Part shown: piece after piece, positions 44,481 to 53,110 of the stretch | Layout: every line of letters starts with the position of its first letter | Numbering within the stretch: the stretch's first letter is position 1 | DNA from: Lachnospiraceae bacterium | GTDB taxonomy: Bacteria > Bacillota > Clostridia > Lachnospirales > Lachnospiraceae | Length of the DNA stretch: 64,000 nucleotides | NCBI GenBank assembly: GCA_017938145.1 | Contig: JAGBCB010000041.1 | Coordinates: forward strand, 1-64,000 | Reading direction: 5' to 3' | Program-made: the position numbers and the translations under genes | Notes under the pieces: generated by a model | What the model saw: only the letters and a program-made list of their open reading frames with translations | What the model was told of the DNA's origin: nothing | The model's database searches: none

Positions 44481-45182
44481 TCATTCTTCAGAGAAATCTT
44501 TGCCCAATACCGTAAATACTGTTTGAAACATAATTTTTACATCATTGATCAGGCTAAACTTTCGCATTGCCGCAAGATTATATTTCATTTTCTGCGGAAG
44601 TATTTGATGAATATATACATTTTCAGCATCAGCTGCACTGGTTAACATTTTATCTTCATCCTTATACTTAATGCTTGCTTCAGAAGTAATTCCAGCTGGC
44701 AAGAGCAGTGTAGCCCACATGCTCTTAGAATAATGTTCAACATATTTAACAGCTTCAGGCCTTGTTCCTACAAATGTCATAGTTCCTCTTAACACATCAA
44801 TCAACTGCCCTAACTCATCAAGTCTTAACTTACGAATTTTCTTTCCTACACGAGTAATACGAGTATCATTGTCAACAGTAATATGCATGCCACCATCTGC
44901 ATTTTGTACCATCGTCCGGAACTTAAATATTCTAAATGTCTTGCCATATTGTGTCACTCGCTCTTGCCTATAAAATACTGGTCCCTTAGAATCAATTTTT
45001 ATTGCAACTGCTAATATCACAAATACCGGAGAACAAATGACTAATAATAAAAAAGATACTACTACATCAAAAGCTCGTTTAAGCAACAAACTTCCTTTTC
45101 TTCTTCTTAATATCATGTAATATTCTTTTACTTCATCAGATTGCATTTGTACTGGCAACTCTTCCCACTCTACTAATCTCAT
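44481..45182 (-). CDS. Initiating phosphosugar transferase (WcaJ/PglC type)
   Basis: This encodes 233 residues. It has one membrane segment (VVSFLLLVICSPVFVILAVAIKI), then the family signature KIDSKGPVFYRQERVTQYG, KFRTMVQNADG and RLDELGQLIDVLRGTMTFVGTRPE. It transfers a phosphosugar from UDP-sugar to undecaprenyl phosphate and begins repeat-unit synthesis. It is shorter than WbaP and like PglC, which uses UDP-diNAc-bacillosamine. The ATGA overlap with the aminotransferase stop couples their translation. Confidence 0.95.
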   Translation of the reverse strand: MRLVEWEELPVQMQSDEVKEYYMILRRRKGSLLLKRAFDVVVSFLLLVICSPVFVILAVAIKIDSKGPVFYRQERVTQYGKTFRIFKFRTMVQNADGGMHITVDNDTRITRVGKKIRKLRLDELGQLIDVLRGTMTFVGTRPEAVKYVEHYSKSMWATLLLPAGITSEASIKYKDEDKMLTSAADAENVYIHQILPQKMKYNLAAMRKFSLINDVKIMFQTVFTVLGKDFSEE

Positions 45183-46396
45183 AAATATCTTCCTACAATT
45201 TCACAATATGTACTAATTACATACTCTATTTCTTCATTTGTTAAACAAGTATGCAATGGCAAAGTAATTTCTTTAGCAAAATGCATATAAGCATTCGGGA
45301 AATCTTTTATATCTAAGCCGTAAGCTTTATAAGCCGTCATCATAGGCAATGGCTTATAATGTACATTACAAGCTATCTCCCTTTCTGCCATTTCTAATAT
45401 AATAGCATTTCGCTGTTCCTCGTTTATTCCCGGAATTTTAGTAATATAAAGATGTCCCGATGAATACCTGTCTTTTTCATAATGTGGTAATACTTCTATT
45501 CCCAAAGGAATAAATTGCTCATTATATTTTTCAATAATTTCCTTTCTTCTCATTAACAAGCTATCATACTTTCTCTGCTGTGCAATTCCTACCGCAGCAG
45601 CGATATCTGTCATATTACACTTATAATACGGTGCTACAATATCATACTCCCATGCTCCTAATTTAGTTTTTGCCAAAGCATCCTTCGACTGTCCATGTAG
45701 TGACAATAACATATACTGTCCATACAGTTCATCATCACTTATTGCCGAATTCTTCTTCCATGTTATTGCTCCGCCCTCAGCAGTAGTTAAATTTTTAACA
45801 GCATGAAATGAAAAGCTAGTAAAATCTGCAATTGCTCCACACATAACTTTATTTCCAGCCATATCCTTAATATATGCACCATATGCATGTGCTGCGTCTG
45901 CCATAATAACTATTCTGCCAAATTTTTCTTGAATACTTGTCTCCGGAGTAAATAAGTATTTCTTTTTCTCTACAATGTCATATATCTTTTGATAATCACA
46001 TACTATTCCTGCTAAATCCACAGGAATAATAACTTTCGTTTTTTCTGTTATCAAACTTTCCAATTTTTCGTAATCCATTTCAAGCGAATCATTTGCACTA
46101 TCCACGAATACTGGTGTTGCTCCCACATGACATACTACACTTGCTGTCGCTGTATATGTATAGGCTGGAACTATAACTTCATCACCGGCTTTAACTCCCA
46201 ATATCCGCAATGTCAATTCCATGCATGCTGTCGCAGAGTTAAGACATACAGCCCTATTAGTTCCACAATAATTTGCTATAATTCTTTCAAATTCTTTTGT
46301 CTTTGGTCCGGTGGTAATCCATCCGGATTTTAACACTTCTCCTATTTCGATAATTTCCTCATTTCCAATATCTGGCGGTGAAAACATAACTTTCAT
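45179..46396 (-). CDS. DegT/DnrJ/EryC1 sugar aminotransferase
   Basis: This encodes 405 residues with the PLP-dependent fold. It shows ATACMELTLRILGVKAGDEVIVPAYTYTATA, DAAHAYGAY and the PLP Lys in SFHAVKNLTTAEGGAI. It aminates the 4-keto sugar made by the CapD-type dehydratase. It matches the PglE/SpsC class by pathway context and is followed by the PglC-type transferase. Confidence 0.95.
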   Translation of the reverse strand: MKVMFSPPDIGNEEIIEIGEVLKSGWITTGPKTKEFERIIANYCGTNRAVCLNSATACMELTLRILGVKAGDEVIVPAYTYTATASVVCHVGATPVFVDSANDSLEMDYEKLESLITEKTKVIIPVDLAGIVCDYQKIYDIVEKKKYLFTPETSIQEKFGRIVIMADAAHAYGAYIKDMAGNKVMCGAIADFTSFSFHAVKNLTTAEGGAITWKKNSAISDDELYGQYMLLSLHGQSKDALAKTKLGAWEYDIVAPYYKCNMTDIAAAVGIAQQRKYDSLLMRRKEIIEKYNEQFIPLGIEVLPHYEKDRYSSGHLYITKIPGINEEQRNAIILEMAEREIACNVHYKPLPMMTAYKAYGLDIKDFPNAYMHFAKEITLPLHTCLTNEEIEYVISTYCEIVGRYL

Positions 46397-46526
46397 AATC
46401 TTTTTCTCCTTTCAAAAATAAAATCATATAAATAGGTGCTTACAAAGCACGAAAAATACGTTTCAATGTAGTATTTTAGTAGTAAAAAACATAAAACAAA
46501 TCATCAACTTAATAATATTTTATAAA

Positions 46527-47474
46527 TCACTCTAGATTATACCACGGGCGGAAATCCGCTCTCCATATCCACTCGTCAACATAATAACCTGTCCATATTT
46601 TTGTAACAGCATATTCTGTTGGTAATGAACATTTAGCAACGCGATATTTTCCTGTGTTCCAAGTTAATAATTCATTCTCTTCAAATTTAAAGCTTCTATT
46701 ATCCCAGAGCCAATTATTTTCCAAGCGTTCAGAAGGTAATTTGTCAATCTGTGTTGTACTCATTTGATATTGCACATCAGTATTTCCCTTTAAAAATTGA
46801 AATTCACCATCAATAATCCAATATAAGTCATTTTCATATTGATATATGTACACACATTTATTTTTATTATAATAACGAACTTTTCCAAGTCTTATAATTC
46901 GTTCCAAATCCGTTCCTTCTATTTCTGGCTCACAAAACTCATTAGGATTTACGCAACTCAACTCATTCTCTGAATAATAAAGTCCCGTATAATACCCTAA
47001 TCTACTGTTCTTTGGACGTAATATAATTGTATATGTATTTCCATCCAAATCTAACTTTCTTGTAGATATACTTGCCAAAAAGCCCGAATATTTATAATCG
47101 TACTCACACTTAAAATAATCATTTACATTATCATTTTTAGAATACTCCATTTTAGGATAAAATCGCTCTTTTGTCTCAATATTTTCTAAGATTATATCAA
47201 ATGCTTCATTAGATGAATCCATTCCTTCTTTAAATGCCCATCCTTTTATAAATACCTTTCCTTCATCTTCATACATTTTGTCAATTTGATACACCCACGA
47301 AAAATTATCCTGTACTACATCATATCTTCGTTGTAGATATGTTATACTTGGCACATATACTACAACTAATACCAACATTGAAATCACAAAAAAAATAAGT
47401 TGCTTTGGTACGCTCTTCGTAATACTATTAAAAAAACGTAAGCTTTTATTTGATTTCTTTTTTTTATTAAGCAT
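46527..47474 (-). CDS. Membrane-anchored hypothetical protein of the glycan locus
   Basis: This encodes 315 residues. A basic N-terminus is followed by one membrane segment (LIFFVISMLVLVVVYVPSITYL, near residues 27-48); the remainder is a beta-rich, aromatic-rich domain, probably outside the cell. I recognise no family. It sits between the acyltransferase fusion and the aminotransferase gene. A role in polymer assembly, length control or anchoring is inferred from position only. Confidence 0.8.
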   Translation of the reverse strand: MLNKKKKSNKSLRFFNSITKSVPKQLIFFVISMLVLVVVYVPSITYLQRRYDVVQDNFSWVYQIDKMYEDEGKVFIKGWAFKEGMDSSNEAFDIILENIETKERFYPKMEYSKNDNVNDYFKCEYDYKYSGFLASISTRKLDLDGNTYTIILRPKNSRLGYYTGLYYSENELSCVNPNEFCEPEIEGTDLERIIRLGKVRYYNKNKCVYIYQYENDLYWIIDGEFQFLKGNTDVQYQMSTTQIDKLPSERLENNWLWDNRSFKFEENELLTWNTGKYRVAKCSLPTEYAVTKIWTGYYVDEWIWRADFRPWYNLE

Positions 47475-47515
47475 TGCACAGTCCTCCTCTTATATGCACA
47501 GCATATAATTAATAT

Positions 47516-48196
47516 TCAAAAAACATCTCGGCTTCCAACCATAAAACCATCTGGTAACTTTTTACCTTTTTGAATTATTCCCCCACAATCAATGTGAGAA
47601 TAGCTACCTATAGTACAACCATAATTAACCAAACTATTCGATGCTAATATGCAGAAATTTCCTATCTCAGCATTATTAACAGTACTCTGCGGCATTATGG
47701 CTACTCCTTCACCTATTTTCGCATCCTTTGATATATTTGCTGCAGGAGATATGATGTTTGGTATTAAGAAATTGCATTCCTTTAGGAAATTAGCATACTT
47801 CTTTCTTATTTCATTGTTACCAATTGCCACAAAAGCACATGGGTATTCGTATTTAAAATTAAGTGCTTCGGAGCATTTACCTATGATGTCCTCTCCGGTT
47901 TCGTTATCATCCAGGAAAGATATCTTTTGGAACACCCGAAGGGATTCTGCTATCTCCTTTACGCTCCGTCCATGGCTCCCGGCTCCTAGTATAAGGAGGT
48001 TCATTTTAACCGGTGCGGGTTTTACTTCTTCAGTTATTGAAAAAAGCTCATTTCGCTTTTTTATAACCTCTTCCTCCGACTGGCCGTAAACTGCGCCATA
48101 CACAGCCCGCCCGTTTGCAGAATAGCCCTTGACATATCTGGCTTCCCAGCGTCCATCATTCCGTTTGTATACACCTTTTAATTTCTTTGTTTCCAA
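47516..48196 (-). CDS. Integrase-type (AP2-like) domain fused to a NeuD/PglD acyltransferase
   Basis: This encodes 226 residues and starts with TTG after AGGAGAGG. Residues 1-55 (KLKGVYKRNDGRWEARYVKG, GYVYGQ-like AVYGQSEEEVIKKRNELF) are the arm/AP2-like DNA-binding domain normally found at the N-terminus of tyrosine integrases. From residue 65 the chain is a PglD/NeuD sugar acyltransferase: LLILGAGSHGRSVKEIAESL, FLDDNETGEDIIG, and the left-handed helix repeats SKDAKIGEGVAIMP, NAEIGNFCILAS. No ribosome binding site precedes an internal Met, so the fusion is probably made as one chain. It is the first gene of the locus. The acyltransferase would N-acetylate the 4-amino sugar; the DNA-binding part suggests autoregulation. 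Confidence 0.85.
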   Translation of the reverse strand: METKKLKGVYKRNDGRWEARYVKGYSANGRAVYGAVYGQSEEEVIKKRNELFSITEEVKPAPVKMNLLILGAGSHGRSVKEIAESLRVFQKISFLDDNETGEDIIGKCSEALNFKYEYPCAFVAIGNNEIRKKYANFLKECNFLIPNIISPAANISKDAKIGEGVAIMPQSTVNNAEIGNFCILASNSLVNYGCTIGSYSHIDCGGIIQKGKKLPDGFMVGSRDVF

Positions 48197-48240
48197 GATG
48201 ACATACCTCTCCTTATAAATTAAAGCCTATAATCCTTTTG

Positions 48241-48269
48241 ATTATACCACACCCCATAGCAGTGGTCAA
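48241..48269 (-). promoter_or_regulatory. Promoter of the polysaccharide locus
   Basis: Minus strand TTGACC (48264-48269), a 17-base spacer and TATAAT (48241-48246), about 45 bases before the TTG start of the first gene. It is the only strong promoter I see for the 24 kb locus. Confidence 0.85.
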
Positions 48270-48316
48270 TCCATAAAATCGGCTTTTTCTTCTTTTTTCT
48301 TTTTGGTCATTTTTGG

Positions 48317-51127
48317 TCATTTCGTTATGTTTTGATTTTTTTCTCCTATAGTTTGTTTATCCCTCTTTTCATACCAAACCATTCCAATCGTCTCCAACTT
48401 TTTTATCTGTTCCTCTGTAATTTTTCTTTCTTTAGGATTATTGTTCTTATAACGTTTCCGCATATCCATTTTCCACTGCCACAGTTTTTCTCCTGTCCGA
48501 GTGGTATAGTCCACAGGCATTTCCAAACTGCCATGGCACTGGTAATAGTTTTTCATTTCTTCATACATCCTGTTCCAGTAATGCTCCGTATAGTCCCAGA
48601 TAAAACCGCACTTATTCAAGTGTTGCTCTCTGTCAGGTGCTAATTTATTTTTCCGTTTCAGACTCCGCTGCCTTGCTGCCCATTTACCAAGCAGATATCC
48701 ATCCTCAGTTATATAACTGACCGGAATCAGCAGTGAATGGTGTTCTTTTTTATATTTTTTCAATTCTTCCATACCTTTTTCAAAATATGTATCAGATTTT
48801 AACTCCCACTCCAGTCCAATTGCCTGCAGCTTTTCTATTTGGTCCTTAGTAAGTAGCCTGCGGTTCCTGCCATTTCTGCGGTAAGCATCCTGTTGTGATG
48901 TAAGCCATTCAAATAGTCCCCTGCCCCTTGGTCCTTTTAATGCCGCCGGAACCGGAAGCAGATGCCCATGTACTTCATAGTAATGCTTTGCCTCCTCATA
49001 CATTTCCTCCCACAGAGTATCATTCACTTTCCATATCATACCAGCATCATTTAATTTCTGTTCCTGCTCTATGGTTATAAAACACTTAGGGCATTCCGCG
49101 CCTTCAGGCAGCAGCCTCTGCAGCTTATTGTGCGAGTATTTTGACCTGAGCGTCAACACCCATTGTCCAAGAGCGACACCATCTTTTGTTACATATGTCT
49201 TTCTTACCAGTGTGTCCCCGTTATCTATCCTGTACTGCACCAAAGCTTTTAACTTAGTTTCAAATAACTCCTCCTCTGATACCGGCTCCCATATCATATG
49301 CAGCTTATCCAATTTCTCCTTCTGTTCCTTTGTCAATATTCCTCTTATTTTTCCCAGGTACACATTCCGCTGCGTTGCTATCCATGCGCCAAGATTGATA
49401 CCATCTTCCGTTTTATATTTTCTTCCAATCTTCAAATGTCCATGAGTTTTATAGAATGCCTCAGCCAGTTTATAATTTCTTTCCCAGAGGCTGTCCAGTG
49501 CACTCCATGAAAAGCCAATAGCTTCCAAACGCTCTATCTGATGTTTGGTAAGTTTCTTTTGATGATAAGCTGTTCTTGTATTACAGACATATAAACCAAG
49601 TTTCTTTCCTTCCGGTGTTACATACGAACCGGGAACCAGCAGATGTCCGTGCTCTATTTTATACCGTACCAGGTCATTATACCATCCCTCAAAATTTACC
49701 TCTTTATCCGTCCGAAAGTCTACGCCCAGCTCCGCAAGAAGTGATGCCTTTTCTTCCGGAAGCTTTCCTGCCCGGCAGGTGCTCCTTTGGCGGTTCAGCC
49801 ACTTACCAAGCGCAAGTCCATCTTCTGTCACATAGCGTCTTGGAAGTTTCACATGCCCGTTAACTGCCTTATAATGCACCAGTTCCTGATAATACCGTTC
49901 CCAGGATGACTCCAGGTTCTTCACAAGTACAGAAAACAGTTCTCTGCTGTCCCTTAACTCATCAATCACATTAAAATCGTCATAAACTACATATTCTCCC
50001 TGTACTGCAAGCTTTTTCCGGAGCGCAGTAAATTCATGCTGCAGGTCGCGAATGTTATACAGACTGTCGAAATTGTTGACCATATCAAAGATAAGCGGGC
50101 TGCCCTTTGCATCTGAAGCCAGCGCACGGCCAATCTGCTGCTTATAAATGATTGGAGATATGGTAGGACGTAACAGGATGACACCATCCACATCATCCAC
50201 ATGGATACCTTCATTCAGCATATCAATCGTAAACAATAACTTAATATGGTCACTGTCGTCCTCCTGAAATGCCTTAAAGTCAGCATCTGCATCCACATTA
50301 TAGCAATGCACGCAGTATACATGTGGAAGCCGGTCTATTTCCGCAAACCATTCCGGTACCCGGGTCATCATTTCATACATTTTATCAAGGTTTGTGCAGA
50401 ACACAATAAACCTGCCGTTTTTCTTTTTGATATGCTTTGCAAATACCCGGCTCATGTCCTGCGCCTGTTCAACGGAACTGCGGAGTTTTTCCAATACCCG
50501 GACGTTTTCCTGCTTAAGGACTGCATTCTGCTGTTTACTGATGCGCTCCTCATATTCTTTTAACTTTTCCTGGTAGTAATAAGCACACACCACATAAGTC
50601 GGTACAGGAAGGTATCCCCTTACCATAGCCTCCACCAGGTCAAATTCAGAGCAGATGTTACCGTCAAACAGTTCTTCTGCCATATTCCTGCGCTTATCCA
50701 GATAACGGATGTTTGTGGCAGTCATACCAAATAAGCATGCATCCGGATAGAGTTCCAGCAGCTTACTAATACTATTACCCCAGTATTTCGCCCCGCACCG
50801 GTGAAATTCATCCAGGATAATATAATCCGGATGCAGTTTATCCAAAGCATCCTTGTTTCTCATAAGCCACGCATAGGTATGAAATTCCACATTATCAAAA
50901 GCAATCCCCTGCTTCCGCTTTAATTTTTCCACCTGAAGGCGGTAAATATATTCACTTGGTCCAAGCCACAAAAATTTTTCCACCGGGTGGTCTTCTATCA
51001 GTTTAAAGGCGATATATGACTTTCCCGTTCCGGTTGGATGAACTACACATGCTTTTCGTTTTTCGGCAAGTGTTGCTTTTACTTTTGTATAAGCTTCCTG
51101 ATTATGCTTATAAAGCTGAATTCCCAT
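48317..51127 (-). CDS. DEAD/DEAH-box helicase with seven helicase-associated repeats
   Basis: This encodes 936 residues. The N-terminal helicase core has Walker A HPTGTGKSY (30-38), DEFH (106-109) and the C-terminal motifs TIDMLNEGIHVDD and QQIGRALASD. From about residue 415 to 925 come seven helicase-associated (HA, PF03457-type) repeats of about 65-70 residues, each ending in a Gly-hydrophobic-x-Trp pattern (IGFSW, LHMIW, GLEW, CGFIW). HA repeats probably bind nucleic acid. The start codon shares one base with the stop of a two-repeat gene, so translation is coupled. Such helicases occur on mobile elements and may have a defence or conjugative role; the function here is unknown. Confidence 0.93.
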   Translation of the reverse strand: MGIQLYKHNQEAYTKVKATLAEKRKACVVHPTGTGKSYIAFKLIEDHPVEKFLWLGPSEYIYRLQVEKLKRKQGIAFDNVEFHTYAWLMRNKDALDKLHPDYIILDEFHRCGAKYWGNSISKLLELYPDACLFGMTATNIRYLDKRRNMAEELFDGNICSEFDLVEAMVRGYLPVPTYVVCAYYYQEKLKEYEERISKQQNAVLKQENVRVLEKLRSSVEQAQDMSRVFAKHIKKKNGRFIVFCTNLDKMYEMMTRVPEWFAEIDRLPHVYCVHCYNVDADADFKAFQEDDSDHIKLLFTIDMLNEGIHVDDVDGVILLRPTISPIIYKQQIGRALASDAKGSPLIFDMVNNFDSLYNIRDLQHEFTALRKKLAVQGEYVVYDDFNVIDELRDSRELFSVLVKNLESSWERYYQELVHYKAVNGHVKLPRRYVTEDGLALGKWLNRQRSTCRAGKLPEEKASLLAELGVDFRTDKEVNFEGWYNDLVRYKIEHGHLLVPGSYVTPEGKKLGLYVCNTRTAYHQKKLTKHQIERLEAIGFSWSALDSLWERNYKLAEAFYKTHGHLKIGRKYKTEDGINLGAWIATQRNVYLGKIRGILTKEQKEKLDKLHMIWEPVSEEELFETKLKALVQYRIDNGDTLVRKTYVTKDGVALGQWVLTLRSKYSHNKLQRLLPEGAECPKCFITIEQEQKLNDAGMIWKVNDTLWEEMYEEAKHYYEVHGHLLPVPAALKGPRGRGLFEWLTSQQDAYRRNGRNRRLLTKDQIEKLQAIGLEWELKSDTYFEKGMEELKKYKKEHHSLLIPVSYITEDGYLLGKWAARQRSLKRKNKLAPDREQHLNKCGFIWDYTEHYWNRMYEEMKNYYQCHGSLEMPVDYTTRTGEKLWQWKMDMRKRYKNNNPKERKITEEQIKKLETIGMVWYEKRDKQTIGEKNQNITK

Positions 51128-51564
51128 TACTCTACCCCCAGTACCCCAAGCTTTTCCTTCTGCTCCTCACTCAGATCCATATAGTATCTTCTCTGCCTGT
51201 CCAGCCATGCTCCCAGCATTACGCCGTCTTCCGTACAGTATCCGGGCCGCATGCAGACGTTGCCATTTCTCGTAAAATACTCCAGTGCCATCCGGTACAT
51301 GGATTCCCAGGTCTGCTCTTTTTCCTCATAAGAAATGCCCAGAGTTTCTAACCTGGCTGTCTGCTTTTCATCAAACGCATGATTCTGCAAACCGGTTCTG
51401 ACTTCCTTAAGCCACCTGCCTAAAGGAAAGCCATCCGGCATCACCTTATCCTCCGGTATATCGAGGTCCGGATGATTTGTTAAATGCATCATAATCTGCG
51501 CATAGCCATGATTAAAATATGCTCTGGGCATTTCTCCATATAATATTCGGTTGTTTTTTTCCAT
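51127..51564 (-). CDS. Two-repeat helicase-associated domain protein
   Basis: This encodes 145 residues made of two HA repeats (ending LETLGISY and LGVLGVE) like those of the helicase downstream, each with the DGFPLGRWL or DGVMLGAWL centre. No helicase core is present. I saw no strong ribosome binding site for its start. It is the upstream partner of the helicase in a coupled pair (TAATG). A split-off repeat block or nucleic-acid-binding accessory subunit is likely. Confidence 0.82.
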   Translation of the reverse strand: MEKNNRILYGEMPRAYFNHGYAQIMMHLTNHPDLDIPEDKVMPDGFPLGRWLKEVRTGLQNHAFDEKQTARLETLGISYEEKEQTWESMYRMALEYFTRNGNVCMRPGYCTEDGVMLGAWLDRQRRYYMDLSEEQKEKLGVLGVE

Positions 51565-51582
51565 AGATGATTACAGTACCAG

Positions 51583-51822
51583 CTATGTTCTTTTAAAAAG
51601 CTCATCATAGGTAGTGTCAAGGATATCCCGGATTGCTTCCAGGGTACTTGCTGCAATGGTGTGTGTTCCAATTTCTATCTTCGCATACGCCGCACGGAAA
51701 ATAGATATTCCACGCAGTTGCAGTTCCCTGGTCATGTCTTCCTGGGTCATGCCTTTGCTCTGGCGTAACTTACTGATATTTTTTCCTACCATAATTGTAT
51801 TATCTGATTTTATTTTCTGCAT
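51583..51822 (-). CDS. XRE-type regulator
   Basis: This encodes 79 residues, started at MQKIKSDN. The helix-turn-helix is KNISKLRQSKGMTQEDMTRELQLRGISIFRAAYAKIEIG, shown in parts; the recognition region is a variant with RAAYAKIE in place of the usual SRIE. It precedes the HA-repeat gene by 18 bases, so the helicase pair is probably in its operon. It is divergent from the XRE gene at 51944 and shares the palindromic operators between them. Confidence 0.85.
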   Translation of the reverse strand: MQKIKSDNTIMVGKNISKLRQSKGMTQEDMTRELQLRGISIFRAAYAKIEIGTHTIAASTLEAIRDILDTTYDELFKRT

Positions 51823-51844
51823 CTTACACCACATCTTTCTATCT

Positions 51845-51911
51845 GTTCCGTTTTTGGAACTTGATTTTATTATAAAAAAATGTTATGATTATTTTGTTCC
51901 ATTTTTGGAAC
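51845..51911. promoter_or_regulatory. Divergent control region with two palindromic operators
   Basis: GTTCC-N6-GGAAC occurs twice, GTTCCGTTTTTGGAAC (51845-51860) and GTTCCATTTTTGGAAC (51896-51911), 51 bases apart. Between them the plus strand has TTGATT (51861-51866), a 17-base spacer and TATGAT (51884-51889), so the operators flank the -35 and the transcript start. A minus-strand TATAAT is also present (51869-51874). Confidence 0.85.
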
Positions 51912-51943
51912 ACGCAGAAAATAATTTGTAGGAAGTGAACACC

Positions 51944-52309
51944 ATGGCAGATATCAATTACAAGCTGTTAGGACTTCGAATCCGCAAGCGCCGGAAACAG
52001 CTCCATCTGACACAGATTGAACTGGCGGAACGGACTGAATTATCCGTATCTTATATCAGCTATATTGAGACAGGCAAGAAAAGCCCCGGCCTTTCCTGCC
52101 TGCTCTCGATTGCACAGGCACTTAATACCACCATTGATAATCTTCTTACTGGTACATTGTCTCCTTCCTCTCATAATAAACAGTGCGCAGATGCTCTGTT
52201 TGCTGGCTGTTCTCCGGAAGAACGGGCCGTTCTGTTAAAATATCTTCCGGAGTTTTTGGAAGATGTTTCAAAGTTTTTGCAGAATTACGCTCATGAAGCT
52301 TCTCCATAG
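51944..52309 (+). CDS. XRE-family repressor
   Basis: This encodes 121 residues, started at MADINYKLLG after GGAAGTG. The helix-turn-helix is RKRRKQLHLTQIELAERTEL-SVSYISYIETGKKSP; the C-terminal helices (CSPEERAVLLKYLPEFLEDV) could dimerise. It is the likely owner of the paired GTTCC operators upstream. Its 3' end overlaps the convergent DUF6551 gene by 164 bases, so the two transcripts are antisense to each other there. Confidence 0.92.
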   Translation: MADINYKLLGLRIRKRRKQLHLTQIELAERTELSVSYISYIETGKKSPGLSCLLSIAQALNTTIDNLLTGTLSPSSHNKQCADALFAGCSPEERAVLLKYLPEFLEDVSKFLQNYAHEASP

Positions 52310-53081
52310 AAAGCGGATTATGCAGTTTCCGGTTATATATCATCAAAATTGCTTCTGCACATCCGGTAGTTCCTCCCTTTCTCTCCCTTGCGCAGCGCAG
52401 GATTTCCCGGATGGATACCATGGAAAGCTTCTCTTTCAGCGCATCATCACGTATTTCTGTTCCATATACAGTCAGCACCTTTGCAACACCTTTTAACACA
52501 CTGGCACCAAGGGACTGCTGGTTTCCTTCCCATGCCCCAATTATAATCCGGATGGTTCTGCTTAACAGTTCATATCCATACCGGTCATATAAATACTCCA
52601 GTGCACCGACAGCACAGATACAGCACGGCTTGCTGACCGGTGAAAGGGAAAGGCCATACGATTCTACCAAGTCCCGGATGAGCAGCTGCTTATCATTTCC
52701 CGCTTCAATATTGGCAATAAAGATTTCATACGGTGTCAGTACCTTTACATACTTCTGCTGGTTCGCAAAAATATCTGCTTCCCTCTTATATTCCAGATCA
52801 TCATATACCATGCACCAGACCGGTGTTTCCCTGCTTCCGGATACTGTGGCAACAATCTCCATGGTATGCTGGCCGTTTACTACATAATTGATGCCATCCC
52901 TGCGGCTGACTTTTACCGGATTCAACTGATAGACGTCAAAATTTGCAGCAGCATTTTTGATATGCCTTTCCGATTTGTTTCTCTGGTATTCCTGGTTGGA
53001 TACCAGTCTGTTTATCGGGATCGCTTCAAAAGAAACCCGTGGAAGATATCCCTTTAATTCCTGTGTTTCTGTTTCGTACAT
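52146..53081 (-). CDS. ParB-N-domain protein (DUF6551 type)
   Basis: This encodes 311 residues. The N-terminus carries the ParB-like nuclease fold (RLVSNQEYQRNKSERHIKNAAANF, NYVVNGQHTMEIVATV), and the rest is helical (DUF6551-like). It lacks the HTH seen in full ParB, while the neighbouring 127-residue gene upstream has one. The last 55 residues overlap the convergent XRE gene and may be an extension. It lies 29 bases past that HTH gene, suggesting one operon with the recombinase. A ParB-like regulator or partition helper is possible. Confidence 0.82.
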   Translation of the reverse strand: MYETETQELKGYLPRVSFEAIPINRLVSNQEYQRNKSERHIKNAAANFDVYQLNPVKVSRRDGINYVVNGQHTMEIVATVSGSRETPVWCMVYDDLEYKREADIFANQQKYVKVLTPYEIFIANIEAGNDKQLLIRDLVESYGLSLSPVSKPCCICAVGALEYLYDRYGYELLSRTIRIIIGAWEGNQQSLGASVLKGVAKVLTVYGTEIRDDALKEKLSMVSIREILRCARERKGGTTGCAEAILMIYNRKLHNPLSMEKLHERNSAKTLKHLPKTPEDILTERPVLPENSQQTEHLRTVYYERKETMYQ

Positions 53082-53110
53082 AATTATACCCTTCCTCCTT
53101 GTATCGAATT

